This document shows, one piece after another, positions 1 through 7,321 of a stretch of 27,697 nucleotides of DNA. The DNA lies in contig DAITPA010000022.1 of NCBI GenBank assembly GCA_036833805.1, forward strand, positions 1 through 27,697, given 5' to 3'. The position numbers and the translations under genes were made by a program. The notes under the pieces were generated by a model, which made no database searches, was not told where the DNA came from, and worked only from the letters and a program-made list of their open reading frames with translations. Source of the stretch: PALSA-1196 sp036833805. Its GTDB lineage: Bacteria; Pseudomonadota; Gammaproteobacteria; Steroidobacterales; Steroidobacteraceae. Position 1 is the stretch's first letter. Every line of letters begins with the position of its first letter.

Positions 1-860
1 CGAGCCCGCAAAGCGGCGATGAGCTCGATACCCTTTCGCGCACGATCAATGGCATGCTCGACCAGATTGAGCAGCTGTTTCACGGCATTCGCGATGTCTC
101 AAACGCCATCGCGCATGATCTGCGCACGCCACTCGCCGAACTGCGCTCGCGCCTTGAGGAATTGTCACTCACGCGTCCGCCCGCCGAGGAAACCTTTGCC
201 GAGATTGAAACGGCGGTCGCCGACGTTGACCGGGTTATCCGCATCTTTAACGCATTATTGCGCCTCGCGGAAATCGATACCGGCATGCGCCGCTCGGGCT
301 TTGTGCCGGTCAATGCAGCCGAGCTTGCGGCGCAGGCAGTTGAGCTCTACCTGCCGGCGGCCGAGCTCAAAGGCATTAGCCTGTCATTCCGCGACTCGGG
401 GCCGATTCCCGTGGCCGGCGACCCGTTATTGCTTGCGCAAGCGGTCACCAATCTCATCGACAATGCGCTCAAATATGCGCGCGACGGCGGCAAGGTCACA
501 GTTGAGGTGCTGCGCCGAGCTGAAGGCGCCGTTGAGATAGCCGTCGCCGACGACGGGCCCGGCATCTGCGACACTGAGAAACCCAAGGCGCCCGAGCGTT
601 TTTATCGCGGCGACACGAGCCGCGGCACGCCGGGCGTGGGTCTCGGGTTGAGTCTCGTCGCGGCTGTCGCCAAACTACACGGCGGCGCCCTGGTGCTCGT
701 CGACAATCATCCGGGCCTACGCGCGCAAATGCTTATTGAACTGAATGGCGCTCGCGCCTTGCGCCCAGAAGACGTGGAGGAGCGGCTAGCCTTGGCGCCA
801 CCAGCGATCGATCGTGTCGATCTGACGCGTGACCGGGAGCTCGGCGCAATCAAAAGCTAA
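1..860 (+). CDS. Sensor histidine kinase, C-terminal part (5' end outside window)
   Basis: The frame is open at the left edge; the first complete codon is at position 3. The first residues (GDELDTLSRTINGML) look like the end of a HAMP linker. A HisKA dimerisation/phosphoacceptor helix follows, with the H-box AIAHDLRTPLAELR (His codon 114-116). The HATPase_c domain has an N-box (LIDNALKYA), a G1 box (VADDGPGI), an F-box-like RFYRGD and a G2 box (GVGLGLSLV). It is therefore a membrane sensor kinase that autophosphorylates on His and passes phosphate to a response regulator, which is not visible here. The last 25 codons run antisense through the 3' end of the neighbouring P-loop kinase gene, so the C-terminal tail beyond the ATPase domain is probably not conserved. 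The signal sensed cannot be told because the sensor domain is outside the window. Confidence 0.93.
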   Translation, partial: SPQSGDELDTLSRTINGMLDQIEQLFHGIRDVSNAIAHDLRTPLAELRSRLEELSLTRPPAEETFAEIETAVADVDRVIRIFNALLRLAEIDTGMRRSGFVPVNAAELAAQAVELYLPAAELKGISLSFRDSGPIPVAGDPLLLAQAVTNLIDNALKYARDGGKVTVEVLRRAEGAVEIAVADDGPGICDTEKPKAPERFYRGDTSRGTPGVGLGLSLVAAVAKLHGGALVLVDNHPGLRAQMLIELNGARALRPEDVEERLALAPPAIDRVDLTRDRELGAIKS

Positions 861-1307
861 TCGCTCGCCGGGCAGATCCAAAAACTCATCGGAGGATCTT
901 TGCATCATGACCGCCGGGTCGGCATCCTGATGGCCGGCGTGCCGTTGCTGCTTGCGCGCGGCGAGACGCGCGACTCTCGTGGGCTCATCAATCCGGCATA
1001 GCACCTGTGCCACGCGCGCGGCAGCAAGCGCCGCTACTGCGTCTTCATGTTCCCCGGGACGGAAGTTGCCCTCGAGAACCAGATCGAGGTTTGCGGCGAC
1101 GAACTCGCGCGCCATGGCAAACAGCACCGCAAAACTTGCGTCGCTGAGCAGGCGCGATTGCAGGCCGGTACCGGCGCCAAGCGTATTCAGCAACGGCTCC
1201 TTGATGAGATCCTTGCCGAGCAGCGCCACGCCGTAGCGCGAGGCGAGCCGTCGCGCGAGCGTGGTTTTGCCGGTGCCCGGCAAGCCGGTTATAAGGAGCA
1301 GTTTCAT
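786..1307 (-). CDS. P-loop ATPase / small-molecule kinase-like protein
   Basis: This 173-residue protein opens with a beta strand and a Walker A motif, GLPGTGKTT (residues 8-16), followed by LARRLASRYG. It has an acidic stretch around LDLVLEGNF that could serve as a Walker B-like element, and ends with DTIDRWW. This is the pattern of AAA_33/zeta-toxin-like kinases that phosphorylate small molecules; the substrate cannot be read from sequence. I chose the ATG at 1307 because it begins directly at the MKLLLITGLPG strand. An upstream in-frame ATG at 1379 would add 24 unconserved-looking residues. The stop lies inside the histidine kinase gene, giving a 75-base convergent overlap. There is no operon partner on this strand. 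It could be a resistance-type phosphotransferase, but nothing supports that specifically. Confidence 0.85.
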   Translation of the reverse strand: MKLLLITGLPGTGKTTLARRLASRYGVALLGKDLIKEPLLNTLGAGTGLQSRLLSDASFAVLFAMAREFVAANLDLVLEGNFRPGEHEDAVAALAAARVAQVLCRIDEPTRVARLAARKQQRHAGHQDADPAVMMQRSSDEFLDLPGERLAFDCAELPVTRQIDTIDRWWRQG

Positions 1308-1379
1308 CTGCGCTATTGTAGCGGGCGTCAGGCGGGGGAATCTGCGCCGCGCTTGATTGCACCAAGTGGTGGAGTTCAC

Positions 1380-1949
1380 ATGTCAACATCAGCTTCTCGG
1401 CCGCAGAGCGCAATCTTGCTGCTCTGGGCGGTCCTGTGCCTCGCCGCGTGCCAGACGGCCCCAAGGGTCACGAGCCAAGTCGCGCCCAAAGCGAATTTCG
1501 CGCAGTTTCACACCTATGCGTTCATGGATAAGCTCAGCACGGATACCGCGGGCTACACGAGCATTACGACCCAGCTCATGAAGGAAGCCGTCACGCGTGA
1601 GCTTACTGCCCGGGGCTTCACGCCGAGCGAGCAGCCGCAATTACTCGTGAATTTTGTGTCCACGACTAAGGACAAGGTGGAGGGCGACACCGATCCGCGT
1701 TTCGATGTGTCCTACGGTCACTGGGGCTGGGGGCGCGCCGGCTGGGGCGCTGACTGGGGCGGCTCGGATATCCATACCGTGCGCGAAGATACACTCACCG
1801 TGGACCTGGTCGAGAAGGCCGAGAACCTTCTGGTGTGGAGTGGCAGCGCGAGATATCGGCCCACCGAGAAAGATGAGAACGACGCAAGGCCGGTCATTAA
1901 TGACGCGATGGCCCGGGTCTTCGCGAGGTATCCGCTCGCGCCCAAATAA
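1380..1949 (+). CDS. DUF4136-like lipoprotein
   Basis: This 189-residue protein has an N-terminal lipoprotein signal peptide with lipobox LAAC (Cys near residue 20). The mature part resembles DUF4136 proteins: a first segment around FAQFHTYAF, a helix with ITTQLMKEAVTRELTARGF, then PQLLVNFV, and a final part with LVWSGSARYRPTEKD and a C-terminal helix. A Gly/Trp-rich loop (GHWGWGRAGWGADWGG) sits in the middle. The family is of unknown function and is predicted to be anchored in the envelope facing the periplasm. The ATG at 1380 was chosen because the signal peptide starts there; the longer open frame upstream is antisense to the P-loop kinase. It stands alone, convergent with the cytochrome gene that follows. 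Confidence 0.85.
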   Translation: MSTSASRPQSAILLLWAVLCLAACQTAPRVTSQVAPKANFAQFHTYAFMDKLSTDTAGYTSITTQLMKEAVTRELTARGFTPSEQPQLLVNFVSTTKDKVEGDTDPRFDVSYGHWGWGRAGWGADWGGSDIHTVREDTLTVDLVEKAENLLVWSGSARYRPTEKDENDARPVINDAMARVFARYPLAPK

Positions 1950-1960
1950 TCGGCAGCGCG

Positions 1961-2254
1961 TCAGCCAGAGTAGTGTGCCGTGAGATAGTCGAGGATCGCG
2001 GCGACGTCCTCCTGCCGGATGGGCGCGCCAAACTTGTCAATCATCTTGCGGACTGTTTTCTCCCAACTGCCGCGGCTCATGACCGCTGCGTTCATGGGGA
2101 TGTAGTCCAGACTATGGCAGGTGACGCACCTCGTTGCTGTAACGTCGCGGCCCGGCGCGTCAATGAGATGAACTGTCTCCTCGCCAGCGGTAAGGCGAGC
2201 ACACGCGAACATTGCATAGGCACCGAACGCGGCCAGTAGCGCAACGCGCCTCAT
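1961..2254 (-). CDS. sorB: Small monohaem cytochrome c, sulfite dehydrogenase subunit (SorB-like)
   Basis: This 97-residue protein has a signal peptide (residues 1-23) and one haem c attachment site, CVTCH (Cys43, Cys46, His47). Downstream Met residues (54, 59, 71) are candidates for the axial ligand. The C-terminal motif QEDVAAILDYLTAHY is typical of small class I cytochromes. Its ATG overlaps the stop of the molybdopterin subunit gene (ATGA at 2251-2254), so the two are probably translationally coupled and form a periplasmic complex. The cytochrome would accept electrons from sulfite oxidation at the Mo centre and pass them to a respiratory cytochrome. The SorB name rests on size, haem motif and linkage to the SorA-like gene; other small cytochromes paired with oxidoreductases of this fold are possible. 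Confidence 0.82.
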   Translation of the reverse strand: MRRVALLAAFGAYAMFACARLTAGEETVHLIDAPGRDVTATRCVTCHSLDYIPMNAAVMSRGSWEKTVRKMIDKFGAPIRQEDVAAILDYLTAHYSG

Positions 2255-3453
2255 GCGACCTCCAGAACGAGCGATGAGATCCGGTTGTCGTGATAGCCGG
2301 CAGCGTTGACGGTCAGCTTTTCAGGCTGGCGTTCGCCGCCGCGGCTGGTAGCGCGCACGGCGAGCGCGAGCAGGCCGGACCGGGAGGTGTCGAGAGCCAG
2401 ACGAAAGCCGCGCCACGCGAAGCGTCCGAGATCTTTTTCAAGCGTCGTGGGCCGCCAGCTAACTCCAGCATCCGTCGATACCTCAACCGCGGAGATCCCG
2501 GTACCGCCGTCCCACGCCCACCCGCTGAGCTCGGCGGGCCGGTGGCGCACCAGGCGCGTATGAGGTGCGGGGTTTGTGACGAGCGAGTTGACCAAGATCT
2601 GCGTGATTGCAGTCGTCTCGGGTGTTTCCTGGCTCACGAAGCGGGCGCCCGGAAATGCACCCGTCGGAATGCGGTATGCGGCCTTCATCCAGAATCCCTC
2701 GAAGGGCTGGGGCTGAACCCGAATGTCTGTGAGGTGCTTGACCCAATAGGTGCCGGTCCAGCCCGGCACAATCAGACGCGCGGGAGCGCCGTTGAAGTGC
2801 GGTAGCGGGCGAGCGTTCATCGCGAAGGCAATGAGAGTGTTCTCATCGAGCGCTCGATCCATGGGCAGGCTTTTCTGAAAGTCCGGAGTCTGTGGCAAAA
2901 CGGCTGCATCGGCCCCGTCGAACACCACCTCGAGCGCATCCGAACGCAGGCCGCACTTGCGCAAAACGTCGCGCAAACGCACGCCGCTCCACAGCGCGTG
3001 GCCCATCGCGCCATTGCCCCATTGCACGCCCGGAACGCGCGGGGCAAAGAAGGCGCGGCGGTTACCTGCGCACTGGTTGACAGCCGGCAAGTCGATGCGC
3101 TCGAAGCCGCTCTGCAGGTCACCGAGAGTCAGTTCCATTGGCCGACTGACGCTCGCACCGCCCACTCGCAGTCGCCAGGTTCGCGGCTCAATTTCCGGAA
3201 TGCCCGCGAGGTGATAGCGGACAAAGAAAGCGTCGTTTGCGGTGAACGGGCGGCGCAGATCAGCAAGCGGTGTCTCGAAATTTGGCGGCCGGAAGCTGCG
3301 CTTGATGAGGGGCTTTTTGCCGGACAGAGCGAAAAGGACCTCGTCCGCCGCCGCGCCACCAGCATCGGCAACGTCATCGCCGCGACCAATGGGCATTGCG
3401 CCGAGCATCAATGCGCCCGCGGATCCGGTCAGCCATCGACGTCGTGTAATCAT
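2251..3453 (-). CDS. sorA: Sulfite oxidase-type molybdopterin oxidoreductase (SorA-like)
   Basis: The 400-residue protein starts with a twin-arginine signal (TRRRWLTGSAGALML), as expected for a cofactor-loaded periplasmic protein. The Mo-binding domain contains VNQCAGNRR, with Cys128 as the expected molybdenum ligand, followed by GVQWGNGAMGHALWSGVRL. A C-terminal Ig-like dimerisation domain includes LSGWAWDGGTGISAVEVSTDAG and WRGF. This is the SUOX/SorA architecture without a fused haem domain; the haem is supplied by the adjacent cytochrome. The expected reaction is sulfite to sulfate with electrons to cytochrome c. The ATG at 3453 was chosen because it opens the Tat signal; upstream codons look like read-through. 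The gene lies 53 bases behind paaX on the same strand. A related Mo enzyme acting on another substrate cannot be excluded. Confidence 0.88.
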   Translation of the reverse strand: MITRRRWLTGSAGALMLGAMPIGRGDDVADAGGAAADEVLFALSGKKPLIKRSFRPPNFETPLADLRRPFTANDAFFVRYHLAGIPEIEPRTWRLRVGGASVSRPMELTLGDLQSGFERIDLPAVNQCAGNRRAFFAPRVPGVQWGNGAMGHALWSGVRLRDVLRKCGLRSDALEVVFDGADAAVLPQTPDFQKSLPMDRALDENTLIAFAMNARPLPHFNGAPARLIVPGWTGTYWVKHLTDIRVQPQPFEGFWMKAAYRIPTGAFPGARFVSQETPETTAITQILVNSLVTNPAPHTRLVRHRPAELSGWAWDGGTGISAVEVSTDAGVSWRPTTLEKDLGRFAWRGFRLALDTSRSGLLALAVRATSRGGERQPEKLTVNAAGYHDNRISSLVLEVA

Positions 3454-3506
3454 GTTGATCCTCGAGCAGGCAATCGCAAGGTATCCGAGAGCTGGGCTTT
3501 GCTCAA

Positions 3507-4601
3507 CTAATACGTAGGCTCCTCTCGCCGCCAAAGCCGAGCGGCAAGCAATTTGCGGTAAGGTGCGCGGATGCTCATCGACCGGCTGCCGATTTCAGTT
3601 TTGAAGAGCCGCCTCGTTCCCGATCGAACTCCGCGCCCGCGACACGCCCGGGTGTAAGTGAGAGAAAAAACACCACGGTCACCTTTGCCGCCGAAGCGGC
3701 CGCGTGCCTGTTGGGATGCAGGCGGTAATGCGCCGACGAGGGTGCGCGCCTGCGACGTGAGGTGGCGCTCGGCGGCACGAAACACACATCGGTATAGCTC
3801 CCGACAGAGATCATAGGCAGCCGACCCGATCCAGTTCTTGGGCAGCAGCGCATCCGGCAGCAGCGGATCGCGCAAGTGAATCTTGCGATACTCGTGAATA
3901 AGCAATGTCCTAAGCACGAACGCGGTCGCAGGGCAGAGGACGCGCCTCGATCTTAAGGCCGCGCGTATGGGACTGAAACCGGCGACAAAGCGCCGATAGG
4001 CATCGGCGAGCTCGGCTAGATCCCACCCCGACTCAACGAGCCGGCGGTCATCGCTCAAATGCGCGTTCACCGCCTGCATTAGAAACGCGCCTTTGCCAAC
4101 AGCCGCTTCGGTCAGGTGCGCGCGAACGTCCGCAGCGCGACCGCCCGGATGCCCCCATGCGCCCGTTGCAAATTGCCCGAAGCCCAACCAGTGCAGCTCT
4201 TCGCGCAGGCGCTCACTCGGGCCGCCATACGTCGGCGCAGGCAATAAGATGAGAGTCCAGCGGCGATCCCAGGCGTGCGGGCGCGCGCCATAAATGCGCA
4301 GCGTCGCGGCGGCAAAACTCCTGCGGCCCCGCGCGGTCAGCCGGTACTCGCTTGTCCGGCCGCTGCGGCGCGCCGCGAGCCAGCCTTGCTGCGCGAGACG
4401 CGCGACCGAAGTGCGTACCAACCGCTCGGGTAGCCCAAACGGACCCGCCAGGCATATGAGACTGCCTAATGTGATGCGCCCGCCGCGCGGCGCGATCGAG
4501 TCGCCGAGAATTGTCACGAGGAGCGAGCCACTGCGCAACGGCCGCTGGCGGCGAAAACGCCCGATGAGCGTGTGCAGGCAAGTGTCGATCCGGTCGGTCA
4601 C
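3507..4601 (-). CDS. paaX: PaaX-family transcriptional repressor of phenylacetate degradation
   Basis: The protein matches PaaX along most of its length: an N-terminal winged helix (SLLVTILGDSIAPRGGRITLGSLI, then ERLVRTSVARLAQQGWL), a central domain with WDRRWTLILL and LHWLGFGQFATGAWGHP, and a C-terminal domain with LLIHEYRKIHLRDPLLPDALLP followed by LCRELYR. PaaX represses paa operons until phenylacetyl-CoA is bound. It is divergent from paaA, as expected. Start choice: GTG at 4601 gives MTDRIDTCLHTLIG, which resembles PaaX N-termini; TTG at 4625 would add eight residues. PaaX proteins normally end near the RFGG motif, but this frame continues for about 60 arginine-rich residues (roughly 3507-3686) of unrecognised sequence, possibly a stop-loss or frameshift extension. 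Confidence 0.9.
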   Translation of the reverse strand: MTDRIDTCLHTLIGRFRRQRPLRSGSLLVTILGDSIAPRGGRITLGSLICLAGPFGLPERLVRTSVARLAQQGWLAARRSGRTSEYRLTARGRRSFAAATLRIYGARPHAWDRRWTLILLPAPTYGGPSERLREELHWLGFGQFATGAWGHPGGRAADVRAHLTEAAVGKGAFLMQAVNAHLSDDRRLVESGWDLAELADAYRRFVAGFSPIRAALRSRRVLCPATAFVLRTLLIHEYRKIHLRDPLLPDALLPKNWIGSAAYDLCRELYRCVFRAAERHLTSQARTLVGALPPASQQARGRFGGKGDRGVFSLTYTRACRGRGVRSGTRRLFKTEIGSRSMSIRAPYRKLLAARLWRREEPTY

Positions 4602-4706
4602 GTCAGCTCTGGGCGGGCGGCGCAAAACTCTTCAATTGTGACACATATACAGTTGCTGGATGTGACTTCTTGTGTCAGATTAGATGACTACGACCCGGAG
4701 ATCGCC
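4602..4706. promoter_or_regulatory. paaX/paaA divergent control region with inverted-repeat operator candidate
   Basis: The gap between the divergent paaX and paaA genes carries a perfect 7-base inverted repeat, TGACACA at 4639-4645 and TGTGTCA at 4671-4677. The centres are 32 bases apart, close to three helical turns. A further TGTGAC copy at 4661-4666 repeats the TGTGAC at 4637-4642. This patch is AT-richer than its surroundings. PaaX and CoA-responsive regulators bind such divergent regions, so this is the best candidate operator. I cannot place the -35/-10 boxes with confidence. The PaaX site known from other bacteria is not recognisably present. Confidence 0.5.
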
Positions 4707-4709
4707 GTG
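4697..4709 (+). promoter_or_regulatory. Ribosome binding site and GTG start that define paaA
   Basis: GGAG at 4697-4700 lies six bases before a GTG at 4707-4709. The resulting N-terminus, MYTQGLDS, agrees with the MYTQA- start I recall for many proteobacterial PaaA proteins. The open frame extends further upstream to 4572, but that part overlaps the operator region and paaX. Confidence 0.7.
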
Positions 4710-5702
4710 TATACGCAAGGCCTCGATTCGCTTGGCAAAGACTGCCTGCCGACGCCGTCGGCCGCCACGGCCGCGCTCAGCACACACTTTGAGTCACGCA
4801 TAGAACGCGACGAGAAGATTGAGCCCAAGGACTGGATGCCGGATGCCTACCGCCAGACTCTCGTGCGGCAGATCTCGCAGCACGCGCACTCCGAGATCGT
4901 CGGCATGCTGCCCGAAGGCAACTGGATTAGCCGCGCGCCGACGCTGCGCCGCAAGGCGGTACTCATCGCCAAGGTACAGGACGAGGGCGGCCACGGGATG
5001 TATTTGTACAGCGCCGCCGAGACCTTGGGCGTCGCGCGCGACGAACTCGTCGAGCAACTGCTCGCCGGCGCTGCGAAGTACTCCAGCATCTTCAACTATC
5101 CAACCCTCACCTGGGCGGATATCGGCGCTATCGGCTGGCTCGTCGATGGCGCAGCCATTATGAATCAGATTCCGATCTGCCGCTGCTCATACGGCCCGTA
5201 TGCGCGTGCCATGGTGCGTATTTGCCGCGAGGAGAGCTTTCATCAACGTCAAGGGTTCGAGATCATGTTGACGCTCGCGCGCGGCAGCGCGGCGCAGCGT
5301 GCCATGGCACAAGATGCGCTCAATCGCTGGTGGTGGCCGTCCGTCATGATGTTCGGTCCTAGCGATGCGGATTCGAAACACACGGCGCAGTCAATGCGCT
5401 GGAAGATCAAACGGTTCACGAACGACGAACTGCGCCAGCACTTCATCGATGTGACCGCCCCGCAGGCGGACTTCCTGCAGCTTAAGATTCCCGACCCAGA
5501 GCTCTGCTGGGATGCGAAGACTCTGCACTACCGCTTCGGTGAGATTGACTGGAATGAATTTCATCGCGTTGTCCGCGGCCACGGCCCCTGCAATCGCGAG
5601 CGCTTGGAGGCGCGACGCAGCGCCCATGAAGAGGGCCGCTGGGTGCGTGAGGCAGCGCTCGCGTACGCCGACAAACAGCGCCCACGCGCCGCCGCAGCCT
5701 AA
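4707..5702 (+). CDS. paaA: 1,2-phenylacetyl-CoA epoxidase, catalytic subunit A
   Basis: The 331-residue protein is the catalytic diiron subunit of the ring-epoxidising PaaABCE complex, which converts phenylacetyl-CoA to its 1,2-epoxide using O2 and NADPH-derived electrons. It is near-identical in pattern to known PaaA: IEPKDWMPDAYRQTLVRQIS, HSEIVGMLPEGNW, QDEGGHGMYLYSAAETLG and EESFHQRQGFE. Diiron ligand candidates are Glu63, Glu93 with His96, and Glu175/Glu176 with His179. The C-terminus HYRFGEIDWNEF and WVREAALAYADKQ is also typical. The GTG start is supported by a good ribosome binding site. It is the first gene of the operon, 10 bases before paaB, and is probably repressed by the divergent PaaX. 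All catalytic positions appear intact. Confidence 0.97.
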   Translation: MYTQGLDSLGKDCLPTPSAATAALSTHFESRIERDEKIEPKDWMPDAYRQTLVRQISQHAHSEIVGMLPEGNWISRAPTLRRKAVLIAKVQDEGGHGMYLYSAAETLGVARDELVEQLLAGAAKYSSIFNYPTLTWADIGAIGWLVDGAAIMNQIPICRCSYGPYARAMVRICREESFHQRQGFEIMLTLARGSAAQRAMAQDALNRWWWPSVMMFGPSDADSKHTAQSMRWKIKRFTNDELRQHFIDVTAPQADFLQLKIPDPELCWDAKTLHYRFGEIDWNEFHRVVRGHGPCNRERLEARRSAHEEGRWVREAALAYADKQRPRAAAA

Positions 5703-5712
5703 GGAGAGCATC

Positions 5713-6003
5713 GTGACGACATCGCCCGATTGGCCGCTATTTGAAGTCTTTATCCGCTCACGCTCCGGGCTTGAGCACAAGCACGTCGGCAGCGTGCACG
5801 CCGTCGATGCGCGCATGGCGCTGGAGCACGCGCGCGATGTCTATACGCGCAGACTCGAAGGCGTGAGCATCTGGGTCGTGCGCTCAAGCGCCATCGCCGC
5901 CTCCGACCCGCTCGAGGCGGATGCCTTCTTTGAGCCGGCGCGCGACAAGGTGTATCGGCATCCGACCTTCTATGCGATCCCCGAGGAGGTCAAGAATCTG
6001 TGA
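5713..6003 (+). CDS. paaB: Phenylacetyl-CoA epoxidase subunit B
   Basis: The 96-residue protein matches PaaB: WPLFEVFIRSRSGLEHKHVGS, then DARMALEHARDVYTRR and GVSIWVVRSSAI, ending in YRHPTFYAIPEEVKNL. PaaB is a small non-catalytic subunit that bridges PaaAC heterodimers and helps assembly. The GTG start at 5713 is six bases after a clear AAGGAG (5701-5706) that overlaps the end of paaA. Its stop overlaps the GTG of paaC (GTGA at 6000-6003), indicating translational coupling. Length and motifs are normal. Confidence 0.96.
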   Translation: MTTSPDWPLFEVFIRSRSGLEHKHVGSVHAVDARMALEHARDVYTRRLEGVSIWVVRSSAIAASDPLEADAFFEPARDKVYRHPTFYAIPEEVKNL

Positions 6004-6779
6004 GCGCGAGTAACGATGCATCGGCGGGCAAAGATATGCTGCTGCATTACGTCCTCCGGCTCGCGGACACGAGCCTGATTCTCGGCCAGCGTCTGAGCGA
6101 ATGGGTCGGTCACGCGCCGGCTTTGGAGGAGGACCTGGGGCTTGCCAACATCTCCCTCGACCTTATCGGTCAGGCGCGTCTGCTTTTAAGCTACGCCGGC
6201 GAGATCGAAGGCCGCGGCCGCTCCGAGGATGAGCTCGCGTTCTTGCGCGATGCGCCGGAATTTCTGAATCTGACGCTGGTTGAGCAGCCAAACGGCGACT
6301 TTGGCCGCAGCCTCGTGCGGCAGCTACTGGCGTCGGCCTTCCAGCTCGAGCTCTACACCGCGTTGCAAAGCTCTGCCGATACGCGCCTTGCGCAGATCGC
6401 GGCGAAGGCTCTAAAAGAGACTGCCTATCACTTCCGCTATAGCGCCGGCTGGGTCGTGCGCCTGGGCGACGGCACCGCCGAGAGCCGCGCGCGCGTGCAG
6501 AGCGCGCTCAACGAGCTTTGGCCATTTACAGTGGAGCTGTTCGCGTCCGACAGCGTCGATGAAGCTGTCGCCGCGGCCGGCGTCGCGCCGCGCGCGGCCG
6601 ATCTCAAGGCGGCCTGGTCGGCGCGTATCGATGCTGTTTTGGCCAAGGCGACGCTCACGCGACCAGCCGATTCGGTGTACCCCTGGCATGGCAAGGGCGG
6701 CATCCACACCGAGCACTTGGGTTTCCTCCTGGCCGAGATGCAGTTTCTGCAGCGCGCCTATCCCGGCTGCAGCTGGTAG
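6000..6779 (+). CDS. paaC: Phenylacetyl-CoA epoxidase structural subunit C
   Basis: The 259-residue protein matches PaaC, the ferritin-like partner that pairs with PaaA but has no functional diiron centre. Recognisable segments are LLHYVLRLADTSLILGQRLS, EDLGLANISLDLIGQAR, FLRDAPEFLNLTLVEQPNGD, KETAYHFRYSAGWVVRLGDG and the C-terminal GGIHTEHLGFLLAEMQFLQR. The GTG start is set by GAGGAGGT (5983-5990) inside the end of paaB and by the four-base overlap with the paaB stop. Seven bases separate it from paaD. Nothing unusual is seen in length or motifs. Confidence 0.96.
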   Translation: MSASNDASAGKDMLLHYVLRLADTSLILGQRLSEWVGHAPALEEDLGLANISLDLIGQARLLLSYAGEIEGRGRSEDELAFLRDAPEFLNLTLVEQPNGDFGRSLVRQLLASAFQLELYTALQSSADTRLAQIAAKALKETAYHFRYSAGWVVRLGDGTAESRARVQSALNELWPFTVELFASDSVDEAVAAAGVAPRAADLKAAWSARIDAVLAKATLTRPADSVYPWHGKGGIHTEHLGFLLAEMQFLQRAYPGCSW

Positions 6780-6786
6780 CTGCTCG

Positions 6787-7308
6787 ATGAGCGTTGCGAC
6801 GCCGGATCTCGATTCGCCGCATGCCGCGTGGCAATCCACAGTATGGGCGTTGCTCGCGACGGTCAAAGATCCCGAGATACCGATCTTGAACATTATTGAA
6901 CTCGGCATCGTCCGCTACGTGCGCGGTGCGTCCTGTGACGCGGTGCGCGTGGGGTTGACGCCGACCTATTCGGGATGTCCGGCGACCGATGTCATACGCC
7001 GATCGGTCGAGCAGACTTTGGCGCGCGGCGGCATCGCCCAGGCCGTCATCGAGACAGTTCTCGCGCCGCCCTGGACGAGCGATTGGATTACGCCTGCGGG
7101 ACGCGTGAAGCTTACCGCCTACGGCATCGCCCCTCCCGCGGAAGCGGTCGCGAATCCCAAGCGGCTTTTCGGCGCTGCGGTGGTCGCCTGTCCGCGCTGC
7201 ACAAGTCTCGCGACGCGCCAGGTGAGCGAATTCGGCTCGACGCCCTGCAAAGCGCACTATTTATGCACGGCCTGCCTTGAACCGTTCGACTACTTCAAGT
7301 GCATCTAG
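6787..7308 (+). CDS. paaD: PaaD, DUF59/MIP18-like iron-sulfur maturation factor of the epoxidase
   Basis: The 173-residue protein begins with a DUF59 domain (residues 15-110) containing VKDPEIPILNIIELGIVR and TPTYSGCPATDVI, where Cys64 is the conserved cysteine. The C-terminus is a zinc-ribbon-like module with CPRC (135, 138), Cys154, Cys160, Cys163 and the terminal KCI. PaaD is needed for epoxidase function and is believed to assist Fe-S insertion, most plausibly into PaaE. That is relevant because the PaaE here keeps its Fe-S domain but has lost the flavin domain. The gene lies between paaC and paaE with gaps of 7 and 13 bases. Confidence 0.95.
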   Translation: MSVATPDLDSPHAAWQSTVWALLATVKDPEIPILNIIELGIVRYVRGASCDAVRVGLTPTYSGCPATDVIRRSVEQTLARGGIAQAVIETVLAPPWTSDWITPAGRVKLTAYGIAPPAEAVANPKRLFGAAVVACPRCTSLATRQVSEFGSTPCKAHYLCTACLEPFDYFKCI

Positions 7309-7321
7309 GCGGCCTACCCTG

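Noticed and set aside
1047..1379. Upstream extension of the DUF4136-like lipoprotein frame
   Set aside because: This part is antisense to the P-loop kinase and precedes a good lipoprotein signal peptide starting at 1380.
4572..4706. Upstream extension of paaA to an earlier start
   Set aside because: It covers the operator region and part of paaX, and does not resemble PaaA; the GTG at 4707 has a ribosome binding site and the expected N-terminus.
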